Source: Paragonimus westermani (taxonomy: Eukaryota > Platyhelminthes > Trematoda > Plagiorchiida > Troglotrematidae). From it: a stretch of 64,000 nucleotides of DNA. Below, one piece after another: positions 39,038 through 54,502 of this stretch. The notes below the pieces were generated by a model. That model had not been told where the DNA came from. It made no database searches and saw only the letters and a list, made by a program, of their open reading frames with translations. Within the stretch, counting starts at the first letter, position 1. Every line of letters begins with the position of its first letter. A program made the translations under genes and the position numbers. Where the stretch lies: the NCBI GenBank assembly GCA_008508345.1, contig QNGE01000998.1:138430-202429 (forward strand). Reading direction: 5' to 3'.

Positions 39038-42000
39038 GTTCTAGTCTCCACCTTACGCGTAGTTGATTAGACTTAACATGGTCGAAACAGATGTCTACGT
39101 CTTTGCTTGTGATATCCGTGTTTTAGTTCAATATCAGCATCTCTTCAGTAGGCAGATGGTGATGCAATGGTTACGATTATTCCGTAGAAGGCCTGCCGGT
39201 CACTAAAGGATCAATATGTTGTTCTATTTAACGAGGTAGTTGGTAGCCGATCACGTCATTGAAAACACTAAACTACTTCTTCAGCTAAATTGGAGAAGGC
39301 CGTAATCAACCATAGTATGCAAAGTTTAACCCGCTAGTTCACGGCAGCGTGGTGATAGCAGAATGCTTTGTGCACTGATTTCAGTTTGGTAAACCTACTC
39401 GATTTTTGATCTAGTGAACACAAGTCTTTAACCTTACATACTGCCGTCGTACAAACAACTGGCTGGTTTGTCCGTCGACCTTGAACACAGTGGTAGCTTA
39501 GGTCTTATGCAGTATTGAAATCTGCCTATACTGTAATGTGGTTTACAGTGTCCATACCTTGATAACTGTCAGGTGTGAACCCTTCGGTAAACAGTAATGG
39601 ACATTTTGACTTATTAAGTCACCACGTCTTTTGCGGCCATTATCTATGGTCTGACAGTACAGAACACAGTGTCGAAATCAGAAGTCCTTATCACTAGGGG
39701 GAAGAGAGTTAAGTTCATTTTAGGTATTCCACCTCTTGTTCGTTGTTAATGTGTTTTCTTGATCGTCATGTTGACGCGTGACTGCATGGACTAGTCAACA
39801 AACCAATGTGGTCTTCATTCTTCTCGAATTTACACATAAGTGAATTCAGGTCAATAGACCAGGATATTACACGATAGGCCAGTCGTCTGGATAAACAGAT
39901 CTAAAATCTGAAGCTGCTGATATTTCAACTTTGGAAGTAAACTATATGATAATGACTAGTCAGCCTGCGAGCACATGAATAGTTGAGTTCTACTTGTGTG
40001 TACGATGAGCAGGCAACCTTGGCTACCGAGCTCTCAGACTGGTTACTGGAGATGGTTATTGGAGTTCCCTAAGAAAGGAGCCGAAGTGGACTCAAGTGTT
40101 CTTTATCTGTATGCTAATTTTGGAGTAGATGTGAGGATCAACCTAGTTGGCTGACAAGACTGTAACATGAAAGGCTGGATGACACTAGTTTGTAAACAGA
40201 TGGTAGGAGCAGAAATGTGAGAATGAAAGCATACTTTTGTAATTACCAAAGAGACAAAACGGAAACAGATGACAGTGTTACAAGTTATTGATTTTAGTTG
40301 GCATTCCTACTCCATATATGCGTTTCAAGCTATAGCTGACATTGTAGCATGTTTGTTCCATTGACTTCCTTTCTCATACAAGGTTCGACAGTTTATTTCA
40401 GTTTTATGGACGTTCTCCCACATTCAGTTTACTTAGTGCCCATTTTTTCCCAGACGACTGGACAGAAGATGAACAGGGACAACCAACATCGCAAACTCTC
40501 GAGAGCCAAGCAAAAAGACAGCGTAACTCATGCCCACTAGATGTACTGGTTTCTCTGTGATGGTCAAAGTACTGGCTGTTAGCATACACAGAATGACCGA
40601 ACGATGTTGATAACGATGTTTAACTGAAAGTCACGTAAATCACTGAATGCGAAAGGATAAAGTGGGGTATGAGCAGTATTCAACAGTGGAAACGTAAACA
40701 AACGCTACCAAGACTCCATAGGTAACCAAATTGGCCACTATATACAAACAAAAGTACAAGTTTGAATATGGGTAGAAAGCGGGTTTTGCTTGTGCAGCGT
40801 TTTGCCCGAATAGCATATCTCACTGGGGAACTTCAAGCCTCTTAGGATCACTTGATCGATTTACGAAGTCAAGTGTTGTAAATTTATGGCTGGTGCTATA
40901 TGTACTTGGGTTTGATTACTAAAATGTGTATACATCTATATCTTACCATAATGATGAAACAAATAGGAGACGCGATTATCCCAACATGTCCCGGAACATC
41001 GCAAAGTAACCATAAGAGAAAGTTATATTTGGAAGTAGATGGATCACGGACTTCCCCAGAAACATAATGTACCATAAATAAAATATACGGTTTAAAATGT
41101 CACGAAAATGGAGAGAGATTCACCACAAAACAACAATTACAGAAAAACAGACAGGCTGATTGCCTAACTGGAATTATCATCATGCTGCGAGCTACGAATT
41201 TGACTCCAAACGCTAGTGCGCTGTTGATGCGCTGTTAATGAGTGAAAAGGTAGACATCCTGGCTTACTAAAATGTCTTCGTGGCACCTAGAGGATGCCTT
41301 CAAAGTTTGCCTTCAGAAACTTTTAAAAATCTGACAGAAATGTTCATCGAATAACGAAAAACCCGCTCAAGTTAGCTGTGTAAGCACGTGGACGCAGACG
41401 TTCTAGGAAGGTTAGTGATAGGTTTCATGTTTTATGCAAAACTCGAAGTTAAATTTCACGATTAGACATATTTTAGTCTGTTTGCTACACTTTCACTCTG
41501 TCACTGATATATTATACATAACCCAAGGCTAGATTTATGTGTATAAAATTGTAAGATGAAACCTCGACAATTAAAAGCTTATTGGCGTTTCCGTTCCTGT
41601 CCCTTTCGCCCCAAATCCTGTCCGAGTGCACCCGAATTGTTGAGTGCAACGTAATTATACCTGTCTCATTTTTTTCGACTCCCGATATTGTGACCAAACA
41701 GTCTGGTGCTTCTACTCATCTCCAAGCGAACTTTACAAGCTACGGTTATCCGTGTAATTGCGCGCATATCAACTCTCTAGAATGAAAAATGTAGAGTATT
41801 TAGTTTTCTCAGCAAAACCGCTTAAACAGTTGCCCGAAGTTTTTTCTAGGGAGACGTGAACAAAAAAGTATACATCTGCCATCCGAATGGTTTGGGAACA
41901 TCAAGAAACAAATATTGGGAAACAATATTCCGCCATCTCTAAACGGACGATTTAAAAACTTCATGTCTCTGGTTAGTGCGCATAAACAGGATGTTGGACA

Positions 42001-45000
42001 TTAGTTAGAGCGCATAGTTTGTTGCCGCATGAACAAGGATAGAAATTGACAGTACCCTCTTGTGCTAGTGTCTGACAGTTTTGATGATCGGAAATGTGGT
42101 GAGGTGGGAAAGCTTTTTGTTCCCAAGGATTTTCACGTATAGCACGAATATGTCCAGGCAAATGACGTTCAATTGCTGACGTCTGAAATGACACCGAATC
42201 GAAGTGTATGGAATTACTCTGCATTTTAATCTCGGTTCAGGAAGCTGCGTGGTTTACATTTAGGACACTAGGACCGACGTATTCACGTGAATTTTTTGAA
42301 TTGGCAATCTAAACATTTTCACTCATAAAGAAAAGCTTCTTTGATATTGTTCGCCACATTCCATTAAACGTCTCGAAAGTAAAGGGCTAACGAGTTTTCT
42401 GGAAATGCGGTCGTTAACGCAGCGGTATGCCGAATAAAAACACAGTAGAATAAGCTTATCTTCTGCAATTGTAGAGCTGTTTAACTACCGCCCACAAAAA
42501 TTGCTGTGTCGATCACTCGGAACAGTTACAGTTTGGAAATTCACTGCTCATGTTTGTCCTTCTGAAAGACAACTTGCCTGTCCATTGTTCCAACACAACG
42601 GTGTACCTCGTTAGCTGTTGTTTTACAGCTTAAACAAATGTGAGAACAGTAACTTGTTTATTCGGAGACTAGATTGGAAAAACAAAAGGCGGCACCGCTG
42701 TTGCTTGTTAAACGAGCATAAATCACCTCCTACGCTTGATCTCAGTGCTTGATCCAGGTATGTGTATTGCCTGCTTGGCCATTGTGTACAGAGTTAAGAA
42801 CAACATCAGTCTGAGCGGTACAAATCAATTTCAGTTCATCAGAAATACAGCAGCAGTGTCTACGCTGCCCAAAGTTACTGTGACAGCCATGTGGCGTTTC
42901 GCTTGGCTCGCTCATTATTACTTTTAACGACCTTGATCTGACCACTTCAAGTGTTTTAATGCTACACGCTTTTAAACAGCTTGTTCTAATGACCACCTTT
43001 TACAAACAGTTTTGATGTAGCAGCTGACTGCTGTTTTTGATAGGCTGACGTTGATTTACCACAGTTCCGCTTGCAGCGGCTTGTGCGCATGTTCTGATTG
43101 GCTGAAGGCCTTCAAATAGGGAAATCACTCCAGTTGAATCCAAGCCTACAGTGCGCAAAAGCAATTTCGTTAGTGACCTAAGCCTCAAGTGACCAGTGCT
43201 TAGTTTGCACCGGTTCACATCTTGAGTATGGTAAACTGTATATATTTACTGTGATTCGGCCAACCGAGAACTGAGTTCTACAAACGCTGGTCGTGCAAGC
43301 AAGCCGTCTACAATATTTTCATCGAGTTACGCGCATTAACCTTCTAATAAACGATGAACACAACGTGATCATCATTTTGTTCTTTTTGCAGTGGATCGGT
43401 TATCGTGTTCAATTCATATTATCGCCTTTACCATTGTAAATTCCTTGCGCCACGAAAGTGCGGGACCTTGCCTTGGCCCAAATGTAGTTTGATATAGAAT
43501 CAGGCATGGCTAGTAAGTTCGCACGAAGAGCAAATTGTAATTCTGATTGTTTCTTCTCTCAAACTAGGCAGACATATGAGAAAATAAGTCCCTTAGTCGT
43601 ATTGGGTTATCGAATACACAACCAATTAGTGGAATGAATCCTACACAGTAAATCCGATATCAAGGTAGACGATCACAGGACAGATAAGTCCAAGCAAATG
43701 AAGAAACACGGTCGGTAGACATATTGAAGCATTCCACCGTCTATTAAGACGGTTATCATGAAGTCGGTATTACTGGGAGTGCAGAAACATTATGTTTGTT
43801 CACTGATTTCCTATCAGTAGTACCAAATGACACACCGGTTTGATCATGTTATCTTCTTATTACCTGTCTTTTTGGGTTGGTTACTCAGATGTGAGCATAT
43901 ACTTGTTCATCGTTCTCTTTCTCGGACATTATTTACGAGGTGACCTAGGGCGCTCAAAGCGGGGATAGAATGTTATGGTGAGTTCCAGACCTAACAGTTA
44001 ATTACGCCAAATTTTACCAGTTTGAAACCTAACACAGTAGTTGTCGGTCAGTTGCGAAATTCAAAAATTATCTATATTCAAATGAATGCACATATATATA
44101 ATAGGACCCGGTGGTTTTTGATTTGTGAGCAGTTGTGGCTAGTGACCTTGCCGAACACTGATCATGATAATGCGTCCATGGGTGTGGATGCGAGAGAACA
44201 TGATAACAACACTGAAGTTGTTGGTGGAACTGGAATCGCTGACGGGGTCTGGCGTAGAACGTATAAATACAGCTAGTTATTAAGGTAGGTCATCGTTCAA
44301 AGTGTTCAGACATCAAGTACGATGTATCAACGCAGCTATTAACTTGGGTATATACATGACTAGAATTTGCAGGTTGATTCCCAGTCATGCTTCATCTGCC
44401 AATTTTACGTCCAAAGGACACCTACAGTTTTTAACTATAAAAGAATTTTACAGTGCTACTACTATCCCGAATTTCGCACATACTTGTTGCTGATACGACT
44501 GACGTTGGGGGCTTGCAAGTTCGCAGTAATTATTCCAATATTCGACTGAAAAAAAACGGTATGCAGTGGTGTTCTTGTATCTTTCAGGAAAATTTCGCCT
44601 TAGGTAGCCAAATGATTAGGTCATCCGGGCGGAACATTTTCAACAGGTTGTCCACCAAGATTACAGTTCATAACGTGCGCCATGTACTTGCACTTAATCG
44701 TACATGAACATAAGACAGCTTACCATCATCTACCAGTTGCAACAGCATGCCTCTCTGGACGAATAGCAGAGGCAGAAACATGATACTAGAGTTCGGGCGC
44801 TAGGCGATGACGTAGACTAACAAACCTGCTATCCAACTAGGCTAGCGATTAGTTTCAGTTCGTCACGGATACACGAATATGCTTGTCGGCATCAGCGTTT
44901 ACGTTCTGTCTGAGTCGCATCAATCACTGAAGTAATCGGAACGATTTTCATTGAGGCCTGTGGATTTATACAGATTAGCCAGGGTCATACAGTATCTGCT

Positions 45001-48000
45001 AAACTGTAAATCAACATCTTCATTGGTAAGGAAACAACACTTTTATATGGAGATTACCTCAAAGTTAAGAAGTCAGAGATTCAGGAACTAAATTACCAAG
45101 CGAGTGTACGTGAGATATCAGATATTTAGAAGTATAGAACAACCTGTGTTTACTGAGGGACCGTCAGAGTCATCAATTCATCTCCAAGTCAGTGTGTAAA
45201 GAGACTTTTCGAAACATGACTGCAACTAGTGAGCAACGGGTTAATAATTTGTGACACAGCGGCTAAGGTATGAAACAAGCGAACTAAATGGATCAATGGA
45301 GGCAATGATTGTAATCATTTACGTTAGTGGTATGCAGTTCACCAGTGGAAATCAACATTCATGTTGCCCTAAAACTATAAACAGCACACAGATAGATATA
45401 GTGAATATACAAAACGCACGTAGTGGAGGAAATATTTCAGGCGAGCTTAATCACCAGGGCTAATTTGAACAAAAGCATACGGCAGTCTATGCTAGCTGAA
45501 CGCCTTCCTAATAAGGTCAGGACAAACAGTCAAGTTAATTTCGGGGTGACTTTTGTGATCAGCTAGCCTACAGGAAACGCCGGGAAACCCTGAAGAAAAC
45601 CATCATTGATTTTGAATGGTCACCTGTCAAACGAATACAACAAATTCACAGTCAAGTTGACATCATGAATGACTCTAATCCGGTCAGATGGGCTCAGACG
45701 TGTATACACACTTAGTTCGTGGCTATTTTCTGATGCTAACCGCATCACGTGCGCGATGCGCTACTAGTCTAAAAAAGATATTTTGACCGTAAACCATTAT
45801 TCACTTTCCGTGGGATAAAATGTTTCAGAAACCTAACTGTGCTGAATTAAAACAAACGGACGCTGTGACCACCACAATCACAAATTGGAATTATCACTAT
45901 AGGTTTTAGTAATATTCAAACTGCTAAGCTGATTGAGTCAACGGATTTGTAAACAACCTTTCGTTGTGCTCGCATCTTCATGATTAACTTACTACTGTTG
46001 AATTACACCAAGTAGCGGGTTCACTCAGCTTATGTGTGTAGAACACACACATCGAACATTCTTGCCACAAAAAAGCCGTCAAAACTGAAATTGCACGCTT
46101 TTTCTTTCTGGACAACCAGCCTCTCTCAATGTGTAAACTGATTGTTAAATGAGCAGGACCGGCTGGCTTGAACAACACATGAAAGGAACACGGGGCACAT
46201 GGAGAACTCATCTTACTTTTTATGGGTACAGGATGAAATTAAGTTCACGTGGATTAAGTGAAATGATTTGGTATTGCTTTTATCAATTCTGGTGTTTACT
46301 TCTCAGTAGCAATCGATTGGGAGATATTTGTCAAATTTCGATCATTCGTTGATTCACATTTTTTCCGATTTAAGACAGCAACACAGAGCTCGATGTGGTC
46401 ACCTTCAGTTACGGAAATGTGGCAGTCCAATGAGATGTGTACAGCGGACTAGTGAAGCACGATTCCACCATAGGATGTTAGCTTGTCTATACGTATATGA
46501 GGCCATGAGAGTGAAAGACTCAACTGCGGAATGTACATTCAGACAATGCAAGATATAACAATTTCACTACTGATTGAACTGCTATCTGGTCGTCTGTTCT
46601 GGATTATGCTTTCAGTGCAGTGAACTACCAACACCTACCACAAAGAGATGCACACTCAGTATTGTCTCCCCATTATGAACAGGCAATTCAAAATTTGACT
46701 ACTATGACCAACGGATAATCCTGTGTAATAGAAGTTGCCATTCCGGGGAAAACTTTGGTGAATCTACTGTTCTATTCATCCAGGTATATAGCACATTCAG
46801 GGTGTTATGTCTAATTAGGCGGAGTGGCTTTGGACATAGAGGACTGGCATGAAAATCGATCAATTAGCAATTGTGTGGTATTCACTGATGGTTATTCAGA
46901 AGACGGCATTTGAAAAACGAAGGCGTGCACACAAAAGCACAACCAACCGGGAACAAGAGCCATATGGTACTGTATGTCGCCAGATGAGCTGTCCACGAGT
47001 GTAAAATGCGCATGTATAAACTTTGTGACAAAACGCTAGGAACCACAATGTTCGACACGATGAGAATTTCGTAAAGGTGGGCTTGTTTCCCTCTTATTTT
47101 GACGCTCAATGAGATCCGCGAATAGTTCTGAATTGTAGACTGTGAACCAGTACTACACCCGCAAGCTGCACCATCTACCAAAATCACAAGGGTCAATTTG
47201 ACAACTGAACGAGACACACTAATCCATATTGCAGGGTGTTGTTTGACATCTGATTTTAAAAAAATAATTACGATTCGCTTTCAGGTTACTTCCACATTTT
47301 TAAGGAAAGATTTCACGTGTAATATGCCAATACCACAACACAATTGAATAGCTGTCTTTGACAAACAGAAAGTTCATCAAAGTTCCTGTGATTCACAGAG
47401 TATTGTTAGTGGATTTTGGATCAAACATTTACTGTTGTGAGTGCAGGCAAAATTCGATGTGCTGCAAACCGTTTAACTGATTGTGACTCCAAAAGGTCCG
47501 AACTAGCAACGGAACATTTGGTTTCGATTATGTTCAGTGAATTCGCAAAACTGGTCTCATGGGAACCAGTAAAGTGTTTCACGGTTTTTTAATTGATGCA
47601 TCTGTCATCTCCTGAGTAGTAGGTTTCTTAAACCGGTGATTCGCGTTTGTGAGGAAGGTCAATTGAATAAAAAAAGAAAGTCCAGGAAAGAAAAATTTTC
47701 CGGCTCAAATTTGAAATTGCATGTATTTGTACGTATACAAATCGGGTCCTGCCAGACAGGCTGAGCGAAAATTCCGATAACTGTTTTTATCAATATGGAA
47801 CAAGTGCACGATGTGTGCTCATAATAGCGTCCAGCTTATTGAGCAACCACTGCAGGTTCTCAGAAAATTAACGTACTAATGCATGGTATTGTTTTCTTTA
47901 AAAACTTGGCATCAATAAGGTATTTGTAGGCACAAGAATCATAGGCAACGAGGATGCGTAATCTGTTCCTAATCCAGATTACAAGATAAATATTCTTGTT

Positions 48001-51000
48001 CAGGATTTTTGCCAGCAGCCATATTTGTTATTCCAGCACCCACCTATGTCTGAACAGATCTCTCTCAAGCGTATCCTCTGTTTTAAGTTCTTCTTCCGAT
48101 CTGTTACTCAATCAACTCAGTTTCATTCACTATCCACTAGACGTCCATTTTTTCGCAGGTGAGACATCTTTGCTAATATTCGGTCACCAATAGCCTACAA
48201 CTCACGAGTCTTCATTCAGCCAAAAGATACTAAAAGCACATTCAAACGGACACATGTGTGGCACTATTATGACAATTCATAGGTGATCCACACAATTATC
48301 CTGAGATTTGTACCTTATATTCACAAGTGGATATGGGCTAAACTGCGTCGTTAATTAACACGTGTTATCGTTGTTGATAGCAACTATTTTAGAGTGAGTG
48401 TAATTGACAAACGGGAAGTTTTTGTGACAGTTTCAGAGCCGATCGGCCAGGGAAATTGCCCAAGTCTTACTTTTCCGTTCATGTCGAACAAACATCGACT
48501 GTAAAGTCTGAATCTGAACTAGTTAGGAGAAGGAACTACTGTTATCTCGCGCATGAAGGCTCTTGCTACGTTTTCAGAAAAACACGCAAACTCGAGATGT
48601 AATGCTGTGCTTCAATCTCCTTCAGCCACAACAAGGGTTGATTAGTCGAGATTGTAATATAGCAACGGATGTTTCGATACAACTAGTTGTTTCCGACAGT
48701 CTTCTTCGGTGAATTTTAGAAAATGGAGGAGAGAGAATGGTGTTCTTGAGGAATTCCATTATCTTCAATTTCCGTGAGGTCCAAAATGAGCCACGATATA
48801 GAACGATTAGACCCAAAAACAACCATGGGTCCATACAAAACATTGACGACATTTGTCTTCAGATTAACCGAAAGTCAAAGGCTGAGAATAGCTTTAGGTA
48901 CAAAATACACTGTAGACGTCCGCTTTCTACCATCTACTTTCGTGAGCAAACAACACTGATGGCAAAAGGAGCGCATATATGTGGTATTGTTCACTCAAAA
49001 CATTTGGACCGGCCACATAAGAAGAACATCCTTCTCTGCTCGTTTTCATCGCTTTATTCACGCTTCGTAACGCCAGTCTGTTCAAGTAAACTGTGGGATT
49101 ATTGAGGCAACGTTAAACAGTCGCAACTTATAAACATACAAACCAGAATATCACCATCGTTTAAGAACCGTGCGCACGTCACTTATGAGTTTAAACGTTA
49201 GCTACACTTTGGTCAATCGAATGGGGAAATCTGACTAAATACAAAACTTGTGCACAAGTATCGTTGTTACAAAATGAGTGATATTCCACAAAGCGTTTCT
49301 TTGTTGATCAAGCTGTGCCTTTTATCTGCACTGTACACTATAATTTTTAATACATCTGTCTATAATGTCACAAAAACCGATACTGGTATACTGCGGAAAT
49401 AATGAATATAGTACACGCCGTATCACTGAAAATCACCGTTTATCACATGATTTATGAAGTTGGTTTATATGAATTGAATGAACATAGTTCCCGTAGATAT
49501 CATTCGAAATGCACAGTCTCAGAATTTCATTATTTTCCCTCCCACACATCTTTAGTGTAGGAAGCATCAGTAAACGTGTTATTTTTGCAGATAATTTTGA
49601 AGAGGCCACCCGATGTGAACAGATTTTTGCTCATGTAGATTGTCTCATCAAAATCGATAACAAAATGCTCTAATGGAAATTATTCACAAATCATAAACAG
49701 TTATGGAGTGGTTCTATCTTGATTATCTGTAAATCGGCAAATCGGCCCATAATGGAAATTTTTTGGAACCAACTTCTTTTTAACTGTTTGTACAACATTA
49801 TTAGAGCCACTAGTAATCGGTTAACACCTTTATTTCTATCCAGATGGGGCGTGATCTGGGGCGGTTAACAACCCGTAATATCAGCCTTTTCAGAATGCTA
49901 CCACTGCTACCATCTGCTATTAATTGAACAAAACCCCAACTCACCATCGAGACTTGGTGCACATGGTCGGTGTGTATCAGTGGGCTGCTTACATTATATT
50001 GGGTGGACGGAATTTGGGATTGTGTAGCACTCAGAACTTGAATTAATATATTTCACGTTTTCAACAAACGTACTTACTTTATGTCATATCTTGTTGCAGG
50101 TCACATTCGAAAGGGGGTCATTTAAGTCAGTTCTGCTTTCTTAGTCCAACTGCGGATTAAACTCCGATCTACAAGGTTGTGAGTTTGGTACGTTGGTCGC
50201 TGTGTCATTGTTCCAGCACCTGTTGCCATTAAATTGTCATGCTTACAATACACGTTTTAATTTCACGACCTCACATGGAAAAAAAACCATTGTCTATACA
50301 TCAATATCTATAGAAGACATCCCTTACTAAATGCACCCAAAGATAGACCACTCAATGAGATATATTGTTAGGAGCGTACTCGTAACCAGTAAGGTTAGAA
50401 ACACTCAGCCGATTTTTAACCACCTGCAGGCGTTTTTGCGGAAATTTAATCTCGGTCGAAAGAGTGCTTCACGTATCTGATCACCAGTCGGCAGACTTCC
50501 AAGCGTTCGTAAGATACGTTAGAGAGTCTTTTGATTTGGGCTCTGGAATGAGCAGGCTAGGATGTAGGCGGAACCTCCGTTCTCTTAGATTCACTCTACT
50601 CTGGAATGCATCAACTGGATTCACGAATGCGACTGCCTGAGATGTTGTGCTCGGCACATGAGTAAGGCAGATCGACACCACGGTTTCCCTGGCCATGGTT
50701 ACCGCACTTCACACATAGCCTCGTATGCATATTTCCTGTTTGTCTGACAGATTTCGATGACTGCCCGTACGTGTTTGTGTGCTCGTCCAATGTATACTGT
50801 TTCGGTATATTTCAATATTCCACACTGACATTATGATTTTATTGTTTTTGTTGATATTTCGTTTTCGTATACATGAACGTTTGTCATTTGATGGCTACCT
50901 GTTATCAAGCATGTATACTACAATATTTCCGCTCCAACATGTTTGATGAGAACTCTTCTAAAAGACAAAATTTCTGGAAAATCATACTCGTTTGGCTATA

Positions 51001-52503
51001 ACTCGTTGTGACTTGACAAAAAACCACTAATCAATCTCTATTTTCCGTACACTTACTAATGATACCTTCATGTTTACTCACACTCACAAGACACAAAACA
51101 ACTTGTGGAAGCCTACAAAAATCGGAGTTCAACTGGGACGCTGCTACCAGGTGCGACCAGTGTTCAACTCGTACAGTTACGGTTGCTGACTAAATTGAAA
51201 AATCCCTAACAGATAACTTGTACAAACATTTTTGAAATGTTGTTCACGGACAGCTGTTATCGATTAGCTGACTGGTGCTTGATGTTTAAACCGCCATTGT
51301 TTTTGAATTGGTACACTTCTATAATTGCATTGGTTGAATACTCACTCACCAGGAATCACTGAAACATTTTGATGTTTCCAGTTGAACAATAGCAACATTC
51401 GATGGTATACTTTGCGTTCAGATAAGCCCGCCAGCTAGTCTACTTCTGCAGGAAGCACTGAACTCGAGCTCCTGCCTTAGTAGGGCTAATCAGTAGCGTA
51501 TATCCTAGTTCACCTCAGTTTCAACTATGACCCTCGTGTTTGTGAAATAGCATGTTAACCGTAACTTCAGTGCCCTCACAATAGGCGTGACCGAATGATC
51601 AAATCCAAACGCTCAACCACAACCCTGTATGAAGAGTGTTCAGCTTGCCCGAATGGACGGAATCGCTCAGTTCTATCCAGTCGATCATCCCATGATGAAT
51701 ACTTCTCAGTTATGTTGAAGTTACCGCTTTCATTGAATAAACGGTGCATGTATGATGTTGTTATTTTGTTGTTATGCATGCCGATTAATTATTGGGCTGT
51801 TTCTAACTGGCACTGGTTCATCGAACCGTTGTTTTGCTCGACTCAACGCCATTTCACCAAGCTCGATATGCTGTCCCTCATTCAGGAAATCTGACAATAT
51901 TTTGATAAATGCAAGGCGGACTAATTAACCACAACTTTGTCATTAGACGTTAGACAGAAAACCGTGTGTGAAAATTGATGAGCGAGCAAACCCAAAATAG
52001 CCCGAATTTTCACACAATGCATGATGATCTTGTCCGTGTATGAGCTACTAACTAGAATGAACAAAATGGTTTGTAGTAGTGGAGTGCGCGCTAGCTCTGA
52101 CAACATATGATATTGAATGAAAGGATAATAACTGAACTAACAGTATAGTAATGAAGTATTGCACATGGATGGTATTTTATTGAATGTGTTGCTCCCAAAC
52201 TAGAAAGGAAACTGAACGAAACGGCTCAGAGACGAAGTCACAAAGCTGAATTGCCAAGCGACGCTTAGTGTTTCCACAGCATGTCTATAATACGTCCCGT
52301 CAGAGTCCATAAGTAGTGCGATAAACTTAAAAACAGCATGACGTACCTCAGACTCTACGGGAAAATGGTTAGGTTTCGATTAGTTTTTATGTGGTTTGTA
52401 ATTCTGTGTGGTTCATGAATGCGGTTTTTCATTAACTATCGTTCAGTGGAAAAACTGCCGTGAAGGCATGATCCGTTAGGAAGATGTATTCTCCCTTTGT
52501 CCG
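39038..52503. other. Long non-coding stretch, nothing recognised
   Basis: Over 13 kb with no supported feature. Open frames do not exceed about 122 codons (48737-49105, plus) and none resembles a known family. A weak GVP-like string at 40055-40070 was considered as a reverse-transcriptase motif and dismissed. It may be a long intron or intergenic DNA made of very old repeats. Confidence 0.45.
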
Positions 52504-52850
52504 CTTGCTTTCACCGGCGCAGGCCGGTTCCTAGTTCAGCACTGCTTTTGAAGCACTAAAACTGTTAGAGAGACGTGTGTGAACAACCGGGTTTTATCGG
52601 TCGTGGATAATGTTGGCAAGCTACTGAGTCATTGGAGTCTAGCGACCTTAGTGAGAATGCACGTACACTGCCACCCTATTCAAAGCCATCTAATCTGGCT
52701 GTGGTTTCAGATGTGTTGTTCCCGTTCGCTCAACAGACTCGGTTAGGCGTCGTGTCCGTTAGGTAAGCTCTTTGGTGTGAACTCCGGATTTTGGTGCCTG
52801 GAATGTGTTCCGGGAAACATGCTAGAGGAACTGTTTCAACAACTGCACGC
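52504..52850 (+). repeat. Diverged interspersed repeat, copy 2 (unidentified family)
   Basis: This is the second copy of the repeat at 34552-34880, in the same orientation, about 18 kb away. Conserved landmarks are CGCAGGC, AGAGACGTGTGTGA, GGCTGTGGTTT, GTGTGAACTCCGGATTTT and a terminal TGTTTCAACA. The spacing between landmarks is similar, which supports common descent over chance. Confidence 0.6.
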
Positions 52851-54502
52851 AAAGTGAACAAACTGATCACGTAGGATTAAATGAAATCGACGCAACTGGA
52901 ACTGCTACAGTGTAAAAAGGGATATACAGTTGGCCATGGTTACTTAAAAGTAGTTCTGCCCCATAATAAGGAGTAACATTGAAAATTTCGATTTCTTTGC
53001 CAATTGATGAGTATCAATCAATGGGAATGCTCCTAGTGAATATTTCGCATGCCACGCAGTCAGCTTGTCTGCTGGGTCAGGGACCCATAATTAACAGCGA
53101 ATTGGTTATCTGTGTAACATTAACTTTGGTCAGGTCACTTTAGATCCACTGTCTAATTCAAAAATTTGGTAAACAAACAAGAAAGCAACATGTTATCAGA
53201 TAGTCATAGTAAAAAACGATTTTGCTGTATAGTAAGGTTCAGTTTGACCCTGTGGAGATCAACACGCAGTGACTAGTGTCGATTTGGTTGTGCAAAGACA
53301 AGGCTTCCAAATTCGTAAGTTGTTTATAAAAAATTTGCTGTTCATTTATTGTTTACATCTTTTCACACTTCAGTTTTTACTGAAACATCCGCAAAACAAA
53401 TATCCAAAACTGTCTCCTTTAGTTAACTGTAGTTCATAAATCAAATAGTCCGCATTTTTATGACGATTTACTCAGGTCTTAAAGTGTGCCATATCTCATG
53501 ATTTCGTTTTCCGTTAATCAGTCGAAAAATTGGCAAAGGAGAGATTGGTACTCTAAACTATCCTGGAGTGATATTGAATAATACTGAAAAGGCACTGAGG
53601 TTCCTTGGGTCAGAATCGTTGCGATGGTTGGGAAGTTTACGGTACTCTATCAGAAATGGTGATCAGTGGGATGTGTCTTTACAGACACCGACTTGCTTGT
53701 TGTAGAATTTCGCGGTAACATGCATAGCTGCAAATGTATTTGACACTAATACTAAGAAGTAATCACTGGTTAACTTAGTTATTGGTTGCATTCATTCGCA
53801 AAGCGGTAACGATGAACCTTGTTGATACAAAAGACAAGAAGATTTCGGATCATACAGAGCCACTGGAGACATCACTTATGCTGATACGCATCAGTTTCCC
53901 AGGGGGTTGCACGATGTAGATGTGTTGGACGGTTCACAATATTGAAATAGATGAGAGTAAGCGTAGGCGGTACGTCGGGCGTGAAAAGTGCTTGATATGC
54001 AGGTATATTTGGATTGGGAAATCTGCACAAACAACAGGCTGCACATATGGTACTCCATGAAATTGAATTTGGAGGACACCGAAAAATCTGCGGTGCGAGT
54101 TTCCAGCTACCGTTGTGGCGATCAAATCGGTTTAAAACTGGCAGTCTACTGAGTTGCAACTATGGAATTGGACAGTACGTTTCTATTTGAGCACGGGCTT
54201 CCGATAAGGAAGTTAAAGCTTGAAGGTCGGTAGCCAAATCGCTGGCATAGTTCGAAAGAGCAGCTGGTTGAGAGCTTACTGGATCAACCCTATATCTCGT
54301 TAAAAGAGAAATTCTGCGATTGCTGTCAGTAATGATTAGAAAGCATCAGTGACCATGCTGCTGCTTTAATAACACACTTTTTGATGTGGTTCATGGTATT
54401 CACTTCAAATCGGGGAACCCGCAGCTGCTGTAACAGTGTAGTTGGAGAAAATGCATTCGGACTGTTCACCTCTTATTTGTCAATCACTTTTGAGATGCAG
54501 TT
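52851..54502. other. Non-coding stretch, nothing recognised
   Basis: Three overlapping minus-strand frames near 53872-54159 were examined and match no known protein. Nothing else is visible. Confidence 0.4.

Noticed and set aside
40040..40110. GVP-like string resembling the GVPQGS reverse-transcriptase motif
   Set aside because: It is followed at once by a stop and there is no YADD or other palm motif in any frame nearby.
42829..42842. Minus-strand CTGATGA then GAAA three bases later
   Set aside because: No room for stem II.
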